Source: Corella eumyota (lineage: Eukaryota; Chordata; Ascidiacea; Phlebobranchia; Corellidae). From it: a DNA stretch of 64,000 nucleotides. The stretch is taken from positions 8,370,001 through 8,434,000 of the forward strand of contig OY720103.1 of assembly GCA_963082875.1 (NCBI GenBank), given 5' to 3'. A model generated the notes under the pieces. It was not told the origin of the DNA and searched no databases. It saw only the letters and a list, made by a program, of their open reading frames with translations. How positions within the stretch are numbered: position 1 is the first letter of the stretch; every line of letters begins with the position of its first letter. Below are positions 7,164 to 19,236 of this stretch, piece after piece. Both the position numbers and the translations under genes were made by a program.

Positions 7164-7216
7164 GACTTGATTTCTTTTAGGCTCTGCCCGCGAAGGTTCG
7201 AGTCCAGCCGATAACG
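7164..7216 (+). pseudogene. tRNA-Ser-like copy c, 3' half only
   Basis: The acceptor 5' strand and D arm are missing. What remains runs from the anticodon arm (GACTTGATTTCTTTTAGG) through a Ser-type variable arm to the T arm AAGGTTCGAGTCC and the 3' end. Confidence 0.75.
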
Positions 7217-7286
7217 CATTTTTATTTCAGTTTTGTTATAAAATTAATTTAAATCACGCTAGCTGCTCCGAGAATCCAACATAACA

Positions 7287-7315
7287 GTTGTCAGGTTCGA
7301 ATCCTGCCGACAACG
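7287..7315 (+). pseudogene. tRNA-Ser-like copy d, 29-nt acceptor/T-arm remnant
   Basis: GTTGTC is joined straight to AGGTTCGAATCCT and GCCGACAACG. Both the D and the anticodon arms are gone, yet GTTGTC still pairs with GACAAC and AGG with CCT around a standard T loop. The upstream element and an AT-rich tail are retained. The copy is identical in all units. Confidence 0.75.
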
Positions 7316-7385
7316 CATTATTTTAAATACAAATTTAATTAACTAATTAAAATCACGCGAGGTGCTTCTAGAATGGAACATTAGA

Positions 7386-7466
7386 GTTGTCGTGGCCGAT
7401 TGGTGGAGCTATAGGTTTGAGTTTTTTGAGGCTCTGCCCGCGCAGGTTCGACTCATGCCGACAACG
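7386..7466 (+). pseudogene. tRNA-Ser-like copy e
   Basis: 81 nt with a perfect acceptor stem GTTGTCG/CGACAAC and a Ser-like variable arm. The anticodon arm (GGTTTGAGTTTTTTGAGG) no longer forms and the D arm is altered. The T loop reads TTCGACT with a broken 3' stem strand. Confidence 0.78.
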
Positions 7467-7542
7467 CTTTATTTTATGTTTTAATACAACTTTAAATAAT
7501 TTGATTAAATCACGCTGGCTGCTCCGAGAATCCAACATACGA

Positions 7543-7624
7543 GTTGGCGTGGCCGAGTCGTTAAGGCAATCGACTTGAAATCTTTTGCGCTTTGCCCGCG
7601 AAGGTTCGAATCCTGTCGACAACG
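7543..7624 (+). pseudogene. tRNA-Ser(TGA)-like copy f, best preserved
   Basis: 82 nt with anticodon loop CTTGAAA (TGA) and the overall length of animal tRNA-Ser(UGA). Acceptor pair 5-68 is mismatched, anticodon-stem pairs 28-42 and 29-41 are lost, and T-stem pair 50-64 is lost. It keeps both internal boxes and a T9 run. Likely a pseudogene; the unit 1 copy is the least damaged, since units 2-8 also change G1 to A. Confidence 0.8.
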
Positions 7625-7777
7625 GATTTTTTTTTACTAATTTTTTAACTAAAATTACGCTAGCTGCCTTAAAGGGAACAAAGAGTTTATCCACAAAAAA
7701 TAAGTAACGTTGTTCAGTGGATATCGTTGGACAGTACCTTCATAATAAAACTTTTACTGATCGTGCGGTAAATGATT

Positions 7778-7849
7778 AGGCGCTAATGGGGATCGACCCC
7801 AGGACCTTCTTTTTACTAGACAGGCGCTTTAACACTATGTCATAATGCC
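7778..7849 (-). pseudogene. tRNA-Thr(AGT)-like, unit 1, degenerate
   Basis: 72 nt on the minus strand, starting GGCATTATGACATAG and containing AGCGCCTGTCTAGTAA, which is the tRNA-Thr(AGU) anticodon arm 5' side. The T arm GGGG-TCGATC-CCC is close to normal but the T loop is altered. Anticodon-stem pairs 30-40 and 27-43 are broken. A pseudogene, the same in all complete units. Confidence 0.75.
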
Positions 7850-8234
7850 TTTAAAGAAAGTCGATGTATCAGTCATGTCGTTACAAACAAATGTATTTAA
7901 AATAAAGTAAAGTATTTTAATATTTAAATTCTTGTTGAAAACTCCCAAATTGAACGATCTATGCATCATAACATTAAAACGCACGTCGAAAATAAAAAAA
8001 CTATTTCTACACGGACCGTCTGGGTGAAAACCAGAAATCCCAAGCTTGACAAGCATAAACTTTACCACCGATGTTTAATATTGTCTCCAAGATAAGTTTT
8101 GTTAAAAATGGAGTGTAGTAAATTTATTGATTAATAACTGCCCTTAGCTGTCGGTTGTTTACAAGAATATAAAATTCTGTCTAATTTCTTTCAAAATTAA
8201 ACGCTAAATTAAGTAATGTCTAAATCCATGTTTA

Positions 8235-8916
8235 CCTCCAACTTTTCGGTTAAAGAGTTAAACGCGCCAATGATTGCGACACAGAAACGACTGATTTGCG
8301 ACATTTCTATCAAATTTGCAAAGCAAAATTGTAAAAGAAGACGATTATATATTTGACCCTGGGTGGACTCGAACCGCAATCTTTTAAATTAAAAAGAAAA
8401 TAATGATAAACATTTATCTAATAATTAAATACATAAAATTTGATTTAATAATTTAGTTGATAATCTTAATTAATTTATGTTTATGATTCTCTTTATTTAT
8501 TAATAGAAATTAATTTTAAAAATGATCAAATGATTTTAAATCGTATTTTATTTATCAAATAAATCCAGTTGTAAGTATTTTTGCTTGTTGTAATAATGAT
8601 TTTCAAATTACTTTGACACAATTATTGCGTTCTTTAAAAAAAATAATTGTATGGGATATCACCCTTTTTAATATAAATATATTAAAACAGTTTTACAAAC
8701 GTTAACATGTGCATCACCAGCTTTTTTTTAACATCTTTAAAAAACGGAAATAATTTTATAAATTCAAAATCAGATGATTGATTTAATGGAAGTTAATAGT
8801 TAATAGCCAAATGCGCCAACGATTGCAACACAACAACAACTGATTCGCGACATTTTTATGAAATTTGCAAAACATTATTATAGTAATAAAAATGAAGCAA
8901 ACAAAAAATCGTCCCT

Positions 8917-8977
<61 letters not shown>

Positions 8978-9658
8978 AGAGACGACGTTCATTGCTACAG
9001 TTGAATTGAATCTAAAGATTAAAATTATAATAATAAAAATGTAACAAAATGTATTTGACCTTGGGTGGACTCGAACAACCGACCTTTCGGTTAACAGACG
9101 AACTCGCAAGTGATTGCGCCATAGAGACGACATTTTTTGGCACACTTGATCTAAATTTAGAGATCAAAATTATAATAAAAAAATGTAACAAAATAAATTT
9201 GGCCCTTGGTGGACTTAAACCTTCAAACTTTCTCCTAACAGCTGAACGCCCTAACCGATTGCGCGACAGAGACAATTATTTCGCCCACTTTGTTTAAATT
9301 TGCAAAGCAAAATTAATACAATTAAAATGTAATTATATATTTCGTTCATAAATGGGCCCGAACCTTCAACCTTGCGGTTAAGAGCAAAACGCGCCAATCT
9401 ATTGCGACACAAATACGACTAATTCGCGACACTTCTATTAAATTTGCAAAGCAAAATTATAATAATAAAAATGAGAAAAAACTAGTTTCGTTCTTGGGGG
9501 GGGTCGAACCTCCAACTTTTCGGTTAAAGAGCTAAACGCGCCAATGATTGGGACACAGAAACGACTGATTTGCGACATTTCTATCAAATTTGCAAAGCAA
9601 AATTGTAAAAAAGGCGATTATATATTTGACCCTAGGTGGACTCGAACCGCAATCTTTT
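8235..9658 (-). repeat. tRNA-Asn-like array, unit 2
   Basis: Same layout as unit 1: remnant 8235-8288, 3' fragment 8354-8385, 5' half 8804-8837, Asn gene 8910-8983, then degenerate 74-nt copies at 9055-9128, 9200-9273, 9343-9416 and 9489-9562, and a 3' fragment 9627-9658. The G run in the last full copy is eight long. Confidence 0.85.
8910..8983 (-). tRNA. tRNA-Asn(GTT), unit 2, intact
   Basis: 74-nt tRNA-Asn with full acceptor, anticodon and T stems (GGTGG-TTCAAGC-CCACC) and anticodon GTT. It lacks the two T-stem changes seen in unit 1. A T6 run follows two bases past the 3' end. Looks functional. Confidence 0.96.
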
Positions 9659-10285
9659 AAATTAAAAAGAAAATAATAATGATAAACATTTATCTAATAA
9701 TTAAATACATAAAATTTGATTTAATAATTTGGTTGATAATCATAATTAATTTATGTTTATGATTATCTTTATTTATTAATAGAGATTTATTTCAAAAATG
9801 ATGAAATTATTTTAAATCTTATTTTATTTATCAAATAAATCTAGTTGTAAGTATTTTTGCTTGTTGTGATGATGAATTTAAAATTACTTTGACACAATTA
9901 TTGCGTTTTAAAAAAACCCTTTTCAATATAAATATATTAAAACAGTTTTACAAACGTAAACATGTGCATTACCAGCTTCTTTTAAACATCTTTAAAAGAC
10001 AAAAATAATTTTATAAATCCAAAATCAGATGATTGATTTAATGGAAGTTAAAGAATCTGTATTTTTCCATTAATCTTAAAGGTTGATAAACTACTTTTTT
10101 TGCTAGATGGTGGACTAAATTGCAGAAAAAATCTTAAAGGTCTGTGTTTTTTTCAAAACTCCCTTATATTGCCCACCACTTGCCTGAACATTACCAGACA
10201 GGATTGCATAATTAGTAATAACAAATTTTAACTTGTTTAAAAAAACTTTTGAATCGAATCAGTATTTTATTTATTTAGTCACCAA

Positions 10286-10357
10286 GGCTTCATAGCTTAG
10301 TGGTAAAGCGTCTGTCTCGTAAACAGGAGATCCTGGGTTCAATCTCCAGAAACGCCT
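10286..10357 (+). tRNA. tRNA-Thr(CGT), unit 2, acceptor stem impaired
   Basis: Identical to the unit 1 copy, including three unpaired acceptor positions. Confidence 0.7.
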
Positions 10358-12391
10358 AATATTATTTTACTATCATGAAGTTGGTTGTTATTTTAAAAAA
10401 AAATTTTTCTGATTACTTTAAAATAATACGTTAAACTTTAAACACCACGAAGATTTGTAAACCTATCATGACGTTTATGTTAAATTAGGCTATTGTTTAT
10501 CTTCCGACTGTAATTAACAGCTTATGCAAATTCTAACTCGCGAATATAAAAAAAGTCGACTAAATTTTATTATTTTTTTTGATATTCTGTGCAATGTTTT
10601 TGCACAAGTAGCAAATTTAATAATTTTGATTGTTCTTAATGATTGGTTGTGTACAAGAATATGAGATTCCGACTATTTAAAAAAAATTAACACTAAATTT
10701 ACTTTGAAGTCCAAATCCATGTTTGTTTGGTGGCGTCCGTTTAGTAAAACTAAATTGCCAGGTTTAATTTAAGTATATGCACTTAATATGAAGCGTAAAT
10801 GACTAGATTAAAATATGAATCAATACCAGAAAAAAAACAGATAAATTTTTGTGCGACAAGAAATGTTAAATATAAACTGCAAATTTCATAAACAAGTTAT
10901 AATTAAAAGCATTCGATATACTTTTGACATCGAAAAAAGAAAGTCAAAGCTTGTCAGCACATAAAATTTCGTATTAAATCAACATCAAATTTTTTTTTAT
11001 TAAAATTAAAGTAAGTTTATGTGAATTTATTTTAAATAAGTTACATACCAATCAACCTTAATGACAACTTAATTTCTAATATCTTAAAAAAAAACTTATT
11101 TTAGCTGTGTTTTTTAAAAGAAAAAAGCAAAAATAGCACTTAAAATATAAATTTACCATTTGACTTTAAAAAGCTGCTATGGTTTTTTGTTAAAAAAAAG
11201 AATGCCCTATTAAATGGTTGTCACAGTAATTCTGACGCAGGGTTTAAAATAACGAAAATAAATGCAAGTAATTAAAAGTAACTTAAATGTAAACACATCA
11301 AAAAATTAAGTAAATTATTAATGAAACAAAAAAAATAAAATTAAAGTTACCATATTTTTCAACAAAAGCGCAAAATTTTATTATTTGCTTCCTGTAGAGT
11401 TTCTACAAAGTGTTAAAAAAGGGCAAATTCTAACTAACTTTATCGAACCGCTGACATTTTGTGATGTGCATATTTTGGTATGCAAGAAGTTAATTAAACT
11501 TTTGTAATCGAGGAATATTTTAGTTATTTGCAGCTAATAGCTTAGTTCGACATCATTTTGCAGAAGCATTTGGTAAGTGCAACAGTCATTAAATACACTT
11601 TTCTGTCTGTCTGTTTAATATTAAAACTGTGTTGATGGAATACACTAACAAAAGTAAGGTTGCCTATTTTTATTGCAAACTTAGGCTATTTATGTACATT
11701 ACACAAACACTTGAACAATAAGAGTAGGACAACAACATAAACATGGGGTGATGTTGTGATTGTATAGAGAAGAGAAAGGATGGCTAGGAAAAGGAGGAGG
11801 GAGGGGGGTGGTGGAGATTTAAGTATGTAGAGGTAAAAGAATATTTATTCGAAAGAAAAGTTAAATAGATTATCAACAAAAACTTTATAATCTGAGGTGT
11901 CTTAATTACAATGCTTAATAATATATCGTGTTATTTTATAGAAGAGCTGACAAGATGAACAAGAAAATTAATAAATTGTTTATAAATATTTTCGTTGAAA
12001 TCTATTGTCAGTTGTTACATAACTTGCACCATTATTTCCCCAAAGTTTTTAGTTTTAAACTTAATAGACGCTTATAATAAAATAAATCTGTTATGCTACT
12101 TTGCTTTTTATTGTGTCAATTCAAGCTCTATTAAAATGAGAATTTGAAATATACAAAATACGTTTTAAATTATATAGGAAATAGACAATAATAAATAAAT
12201 TTTGCGTACGCCGTGTGAAAGGGCCTTTATTTTAAACAATTAACTATTAAATCTAAAAATAGCGTGTTTACAGCAAATAAATTCAAAAAGTTTCTGGGGA
12301 AGCATGCCCATTATTTCGTTTTTTGTTTGGACAGACTTAACATTTTTAAAGTTTTAATTAACAAAACATTATTTATCAAATTTGACAGTGC

Positions 12392-12464
12392 GGGTGCGTG
12401 GCGCAATGGATAACGCGTCTGCCTACGGAGCAGAAGATTCCAGGTTCGAGTCCTGGCGCGCTCG
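12392..12464 (+). tRNA. tRNA-Arg(ACG), unit 2
   Basis: Identical to the unit 1 gene; intact cloverleaf and TTTT terminator. Confidence 0.96.
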
Positions 12465-13733
12465 TATTTTATTTAGCAAAATTTTTCCTACTTTAAGTAC
12501 GTGAAATACTTATTTATGCTTAAGACATATTTATTTGTTCACTTTTCATCACACACAGAGTTACGGTTGCTAATTGAATCACACGATGTAATTGATAAAG
12601 TCGGTTTCATTTCACAATGGCATTGTGACGTTGAATAAAAGGGCAAAAAATTTGTACCTTTTTGCATAGGAAAGGGTGACCCTTGCCTAAATTTTTTTAA
12701 ATCATTTTACAATTAATAAAACAAAAATAAACAATTGGATTAGGTTAAAGTAGTGATTGGGCTTCGTGAATAATAAAAAAGTGGCAATAAAGAGTAGGAA
12801 ATGTATGTAATTTTTTTATACGCTATTTGAAGCGGTTTTATTGCATACTGTACAAAATCGTAAAACATACTCGTTGGGTTAATAAGTTTGCTTTGTTCTT
12901 TAAAAACACGATTAATAACGATAAAATTGCATCGCAGCGAAACAAAGCCATGTGTATTATAAGACGTCTTATATTTCTAGTTGTTGTTTAATTGTAAAAA
13001 AACTTAAAAAATGAGAAGCTGAATAAGTCAAGATGTAGTTTTTAAACAACAAATTTAATTTTCATACACAAAAGGTAAGTATTCTTTTTCTGAAAATAAT
13101 TTTTAACTAGGGATATTCTCGGATAGAACATAAGAAGCCAATTTTCCAATCCGGTAAGTGATTGGTTTTGTGATAACAAACAAGGAGGTGCCTAGAATAA
13201 ACATCCTTATATTGCAAAGTCTGAATAGTGGTAGCGTTAATCGGTTTTGCAACGCTTTGCAATAAAACTTGCAAATGCTTACTAGCAAGATTTATTACCG
13301 TCAACATTGTCACCAGACCAAGGAGCACAGTTTCAGTCGATACTTTTTAGGATTAAAATTTTCTTGACCTCACTCCCTACAAGAGTCTTTTACAGCGTTT
13401 ATTTGTTCAAGCAAATGCTCAAAATATCAAAAACATTTTACTTAAAGTGGTAAAGGTTCATGATTTTTACTTTGGGTATAAAATTAGGTATTTTATTGTC
13501 AATTATGCTTAAATATTTGCTTGATTAATAAAAAATAAGATAAATATTTTGCTTTTAAATTTAGTTTGATTATATTATACGACATCGATGCGTGTTTGTT
13601 TGCTGAAATTTAGTCTAGTTATTATAAAGGTTATATTTTAATTTACTGTGTAAGTTTTTTTTATAAAAAAAAGGTTTAAACGGTTTTGAACCAAATGTCA
13701 TTTTTTTTAAAATAAATCAAGTTAAAATGATAT

Positions 13734-13816
13734 TACTGGGTGTGGGGTTCGAACCCACGCGGACATTCGTCCATTGGAACTTAAGTCCAACGCCTTAACC
13801 ACTCGGCCAACCCAGT
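13734..13816 (-). tRNA. tRNA-Leu(TAA), unit 2
   Basis: Identical 83-nt gene to unit 1; intact. Confidence 0.97.
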
Positions 13817-14880
13817 AAGTGCGAAAGCATTGTTAAGATGCTAATAAACATAAATCTTAAGTAAGCCACCAATTGTGATTGGCAGCCTTATGCCTTATTG
13901 TCTTTCGAAACTTTGATTTTAAGTCAATTTTTTTTGGTTGGTTTAAACAAGGTGTTTGCGTAGCGAACTTTGTGCGTACTTCGCGTCCTACTATTTCCTC
14001 GGGTATTCTAAACTTTTTTGGGGTGGTTCGTTTTAAAGTAGGAAATGTCATTTTGTATTGCCTTTAACATGCATTTTATTTAAATAACACGATTAGATAT
14101 ATAAAACTGTTATTATATTGCAAAACCTGTTACAGCAATAAAATAAATTTTAAATGGGCAAGTAATTCTTTTCTTTAATGAAATGCAATAACAGTCTTTA
14201 ATTTAGTAACCATAATTATTTTTGTAATTGCGACAAAAATTATTTTAAATCATTTTATTAACAAAAGTAAATTAACGTAAAAGTTGCAACAAATATTTGC
14301 AGCTGGCCATTTACCCACAACCAGCAATTCGAATTTTTATCACTTTTGCTTATTTATTAAACATATATGTAGTTTTACAGACGTGATCCTACAACTTGAG
14401 TTGTAATAAAGAATATCTATCGGCTTACGTTTAAAAAATTAAAAATACGAACAATATGCCTTTTTTCTTTTAACTTTATTAATTGTTAGTCCACAAATAA
14501 GATTGGTTTGATTAAAATTCGATAAAAAATGTTAAAATTTAACATTCGTTTGATTAAAATTTGACAATTTGTTCAGCAAAATTTTATAAAATTCTGTTTT
14601 TAAAAATTATACAAATAGCATATATACCTTATTCAAATAGGAACAAAGTTGGTTGTTAGAAACGGTCAAAAGAATAACAGCAATTATAACTGTAAAGAAA
14701 CTGCACTTAGCATATCTACACATATTACTGTAAATACCTAGCTTATTGGGACAAAAATCTACACTTAACCAATAAAAATAATTAAAACCCCAAAACCATG
14801 AAAAAATTACAATGCCATGGGACGAGCATTTAAATAATTGAATAAAATCACGCTAGCTGCCTCAAGAAGGAAAAGCAAGA

Positions 14881-15669
14881 GTTGCCGTGACCGATTGGTT
14901 AAGGCTATAAAAAAGGAAACTAATCAGCACTGCAGGCACAAGTTCGAATCCTGCCGAAAACGCATTTTTTTTGCATTTTTTAATTAAAAATTAAATTAAA
15001 TAAATACAATTTTAGAAATTAAAGTTGCCTTGAAAAGTAAACAAAAAAGTTGTCGTGGCCGAGGCCATAGACTTACAATCTTTTAGGCGCTGTCCGCACA
15101 TATTCGAATCCTGCCGACAACGAATTTTTTTATTTAGTTTTAGTTCAAATTTAAATAATTAATTAAAATCGCGCTAGCTGCTCGGGGAAAAAAACTTATT
15201 TTAGACTTGATTTCTTTTAGGCTCTGCCCGCGAAGGTTCGAGTCCAGCCGATAACGCATTTTTATTTCAGTTTTGTTATAAAATTAATTTAAATCACGCT
15301 AGCTGCTCCGAGAATCCAACATAACAGTTGTCAGGTTCGAATCCTGCCGACAACGCATTATTTTATTTTAAATACAAATTTAATTAACTAATTAAAATCA
15401 CGCGAGGTGCTTCTAGAATGGAACATTAGAGTTGTCGTGGCCGATTGGTGGAGCTATAGGTTTGAGTTTTTTGAGGCTCTGCCCGCGCAGGTTCGACTCA
15501 TGCCGACAACGCTTTATTTTATGTTTTAATACAACTTTAAATAATTTGATTAAATCACGCTGGCTGCTCCGAGATTCCAACATACGAATTGGCGTGGCCG
15601 AGTCGTTAAGGCAATCGACTTGAAATCTTTTGCGCTTTGCCCGCGAAGGTTCGAATCCTGTCGACAACG
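14881..15669 (+). repeat. tRNA-Ser-like cluster, unit 2
   Basis: Six copies as in unit 1: a 14881-14962, b 15049-15122, c about 15204-15256, d 15327-15355, e 15431-15511, f 15588-15669. Five extra bases (TTTAT type) lie between d and e. Copy f has A instead of G at position 1. Confidence 0.87.
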
Positions 15670-15822
15670 GATTTTTTTTTACTAATTTTTTAACTAAAAT
15701 TACGCTAGCTGCCTTAAAGGGAACAAAGAGTTTATCCACAAAAAATAAGTAACGTTGTTCAGTGGATATCGTTGGACAGTACCTTCATAATAAAACTTTT
15801 ACTGATCGTGCGGTAAATGATT

Positions 15823-15894
15823 AGGCGCTAATGGGGATCGACCCCAGGACCTTCTTTTTACTAGACAGGCGCTTTAACACTATGTCATAATGCC
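15823..15894 (-). pseudogene. tRNA-Thr(AGT)-like, unit 2
   Basis: Same degenerate sequence as in unit 1. Confidence 0.75.
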
Positions 15895-16279
15895 TTTAAA
15901 GAAAGTCGATGTATCAGTCATGTCGTTACAAACAAATGTATTTAAAATAAAGTAAAGTATTTTAATATTTAAATTCTTGTTGAAAACTCCCAAATTGAAC
16001 GATCTATGCATCATAACATTAAAACGCACGTCGAAAATAAAAAAACTATTTCTACACGGACCGTCTGGGTGAAAACCAGAAATCCCAAGCTTGACAAGCA
16101 TAAACTTTACCACCGATGTTTAATATTGTCTCCAAGATAAGTTTTGTTAAAAATGGAGTGTAGTAAATTTATTGATTAATAACTGCCCTTAGCTGTCGGT
16201 TGTTTACAAGAATATAAAATTCTGTCTAATTTCTTTCAAAATTAAACGCTAAATTAAGTAATGTCTAAATCCATGTTTA

Positions 16280-16429
16280 CCTCCAACTTTTCGGTTAAAG
16301 AGTTAAACGCGCCAATGATTGCGACACAGAAACGACTGATTTGCGACATTTCTATCAAATTTGCAAAGCAAAATTGTAAAAAAAGCGATTATATATTTGA
16401 CCCTAGGTGGACTCGAACCGCAATCTTTT
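16280..16429 (-). pseudogene. tRNA-Asn-like remnants, unit 3
   Basis: All that is left of the Asn array in a short unit: a 5' remnant (16280-16333) and a 3' T-arm fragment (16398-16429). The first has left-copy markers and the second right-copy markers, so the recombination joint lies between them. Confidence 0.78.
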
Positions 16430-17056
16430 AAATTAAAAAGAAAATAATAATGATAAACATTTATCTAATAATTAAATACATAAAATTTGATTTAATAATT
16501 TAGTTGATAATCATAATTAATTTATGTTTATGATTATCTTTATTTATTAATAGAGATTTATTTCAAAAATGATGAAATTATTTTAAATCTTATTTTATTT
16601 ATCAAATAAATCTAGTTGTAAGTATTTTTGCTTGTTGTGATGATGAATTTAAAATTACTTTGACACAATTATTGCGTTTTAAAAAAACCCTTTTCAATAT
16701 AAATATATTAAAACAGTTTTACAAACGTAAACATGTGCATTACCAGCTTCTTTTAAACATCTTTAGAAGACAAAAATAATTTTATAAATCCAAAATCAGA
16801 TGATTGATTTAATGGAAGTTAAAGAATCTGTATTTTTCCATTAATCTTAAAGGTTGATAAACTACTTTTTTTGCTAGATGGTGGACTAAATTGCAGAAAA
16901 AATCTTAAAGGTCTGTGTTTTTTTCAAAACTCCTTTATATTGCCCACCACTTGCCTGAACATTACCAGACAGGATTGCATAATTAGTAATAACAAATTTT
17001 AACTTGTTTAAAAAAACTTTTGAATCGAATCAGTATTTTATTTATTTAGTCACCAA

Positions 17057-17128
17057 GGCTTCATAGCTTAGTGGTAAAGCGTCTGTCTCGTAAACAGGAG
17101 ATCCTGGGTTCAATCTCCAGAAACGCCT
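17057..17128 (+). tRNA. tRNA-Thr(CGT), unit 3, acceptor stem impaired
   Basis: Same sequence as unit 1. Confidence 0.7.
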
Positions 17129-19163
17129 AATATTATTTTACTATCATGAAGTTGGTTGTTATTTTAAAAAAAAATTTTTCTGATTACTTTAAAATAATAC
17201 GTTAAACTTTAAACACCACGAAGATTTGTAAACCTATCATGACGTTTATGTTAAATTAGGCTATTGTTTATCTTCCGACTGTAATTAACAGCTTATGCAA
17301 ATTCTAACTCGCGAATATAAAAAAAGTCGACTAAATTTTATTATTTTTTTTGATATTCTGTGCAATGTTTTTGCACAAGTAGCAAATTTAATAATTTTGA
17401 TTGTTCTTAATGATTGGTTGTGTACAAGAATATGAGATTCCGACTATTTAAAAAAAATTAACACTAAATTTACTTTGAAGTCCAAATCCATGTTTGTTTG
17501 GTGGCGTCCGTTTAGTAAAACTAAATTGCCAGGTTTAATTTAAGTATATGCACTTAATATGAAGCGTAAATGACTAGATTAAAATATGAATCAATACCAG
17601 AAAAAAAACAGATAAATTTTTGTGCGACAAGAAATGTTAAATATAAACTGCAAATTTCATAAACAAGTTATAATTAAAAGCATTCGATATACTTTTGACA
17701 TCGAAAAAAGAAAGTCAAAGCTTGTCAGCACATAAAATTTCGTATTAAATCAACATCAAATATTTTTTTTATTAAAATTAAAGTAAGTTTATGTGAATTT
17801 ATTTTAAATAAGTTACATACCAATCAACCTTAATGACAACTTAATTTCTAATATCTTAAAAAAAAACTTATTTTAGCTGTGTTTTTTAAAAGAAAAAAGC
17901 AAAAATAGCACTTAAAATATAAATTTACCATTTGACTTTAAAAAGCTGCTATGGTTTTTTGTTAAAAAAAAGAATGCCCTATTAAATGGTTGTCACAGTA
18001 ATTCTGACGCAGGGTTTAAAATAACGAAAATAAATGCAAGTAATTAAAAGTAACTTAAATGTAAACACATCAAAAAATTAAGTAAATTATTAATGAAACA
18101 AAAAAAATAAAATTAAAGTTACCATATTTTTCAACAAAAGCGCAAAATTTTATTATTTGCTTCCTGTAGAGTTTCTACAAAGTGTTAAAAAAGGGCAAAT
18201 TCTAACTAACTTTATCGAACCGCTGACATTTTGTGATGTGCATATTTTGGTATGCAAGAAGTTAATTAAACTTTTGTAATCGAGGAATATTTTAGTTATT
18301 TGCAGCTAATAGCTTAGTTCGACATCATTTTGCAGAAGCATTTGGTAAGTGCAACAGTCATTAAATACACTTTTCTGTCTGTCTGTTTAATATTAAAACT
18401 GTGTTGATGGAATACACTAACAAAAGTAAGGTTGCCTATTTTTATTGCAAATTTAGGCTATTTATGTACATTACACAAACACTTGAACAATAAGAGTAGG
18501 ACAACAACATAAACATGGGGTGATGTTGTGATTGTATAGAGAAGAGAAAGGATGGCTAGGAAAAGGAGGAGGGAGGGGGGTGGTGGAGATTTAAGTATGT
18601 AGAGGTAAAAGAATATTTATTCGAAAGAAAAGTTAAATAGATTATCAACAAAAACTTTATAATCTGAGGTGTCTTAATTACAATGCTTAATAATATATCG
18701 TGTTATTTTATAGAAGAGCTGACAAGATGAACAAGAAAATTAATAAATTGTTTATAAATATTTTCGTTGAAATCTATTGTCAGTTGTTACATAACTTGCA
18801 CCATTATTTCCCCAAAGTTTTTAGTTTTAAACTTAATAGACGCTTATAATAAAATAAATCTGTTATGCTACTTTGCTTTTTATTGTGTCAATTCAAGCTC
18901 TATTAAAATGAGAATTTGAAATATACAAAATACGTTTTAAATTATATAGGAAATAGACAATAATAAATAAATTTTGCGTACGCCGTGTGAAAGGGCCTTT
19001 ATTTTAAACAATTAACTATTAAATCTAAAAATAGCGTGTTTACAGCAAATAAATTCAAAAAGTTTCTGGGGAAGCATGCCCATTATTTCGTTTTTTGTTT
19101 GGACAGACTTAACATTTTTAAAGTTTTAATTAACAAAACATTATTTATCAAATTTGACAGTGC

Positions 19164-19236
19164 GGGTGCGTGGCGCAATGGATAACGCGTCTGCCTACGG
19201 AGCAGAAGATTCCAGGTTCGAGTCCTGGCGCGCTCG
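19164..19236 (+). tRNA. tRNA-Arg(ACG), unit 3
   Basis: Same intact gene as unit 1. Confidence 0.96.

Larger units (their letters stand above)
6842..7624 (+). repeat. tRNA-Ser-like cluster, unit 1 (six copies)
   Basis: Six same-strand copies of a tRNA-Ser(TGA)-like sequence, with end-to-end steps of 159, 133, 100, 151 and 158 bp. Each keeps the GGTTCGAATCC-type B box, the 3' acceptor strand GACAACG and a T-rich run after it. The 5' parts are lost to different degrees. Five copies are preceded by a shared TCACGCTAGCTGCTC element about 30 bp upstream; a sixth, orphan element follows the last copy at about 7655. Confidence 0.88.
1..8040 (+). repeat. Repeat unit 1, long type
   Basis: Complete 8040-bp long unit, used here as the reference. 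It carries the Asn-like array with a damaged Asn gene, and intact Arg and Leu genes. Its last Ser-like copy keeps a G at position 1, unlike the other units. It lacks a 5-bp TTTAT-type insertion present near the fourth Ser-like remnant in units 2-8. Confidence 0.96.
8041..16085 (+). repeat. Repeat unit 2, long type
   Basis: Complete 8045-bp long unit, nearly identical to unit 1. It has the best tRNA-Asn copy, shared in quality with unit 4. It carries one T fewer in the T-run near 10990 and 5 bp more in the Ser-like cluster near 15360. Confidence 0.96.

Noticed and set aside
7368-7694. 108-codon minus-strand open frame, repeated in every complete unit
   Set aside because: It is antisense to the Ser-like tRNA cluster and is explained by the GC-richer tRNA sequence; the translated product looks like no protein family.
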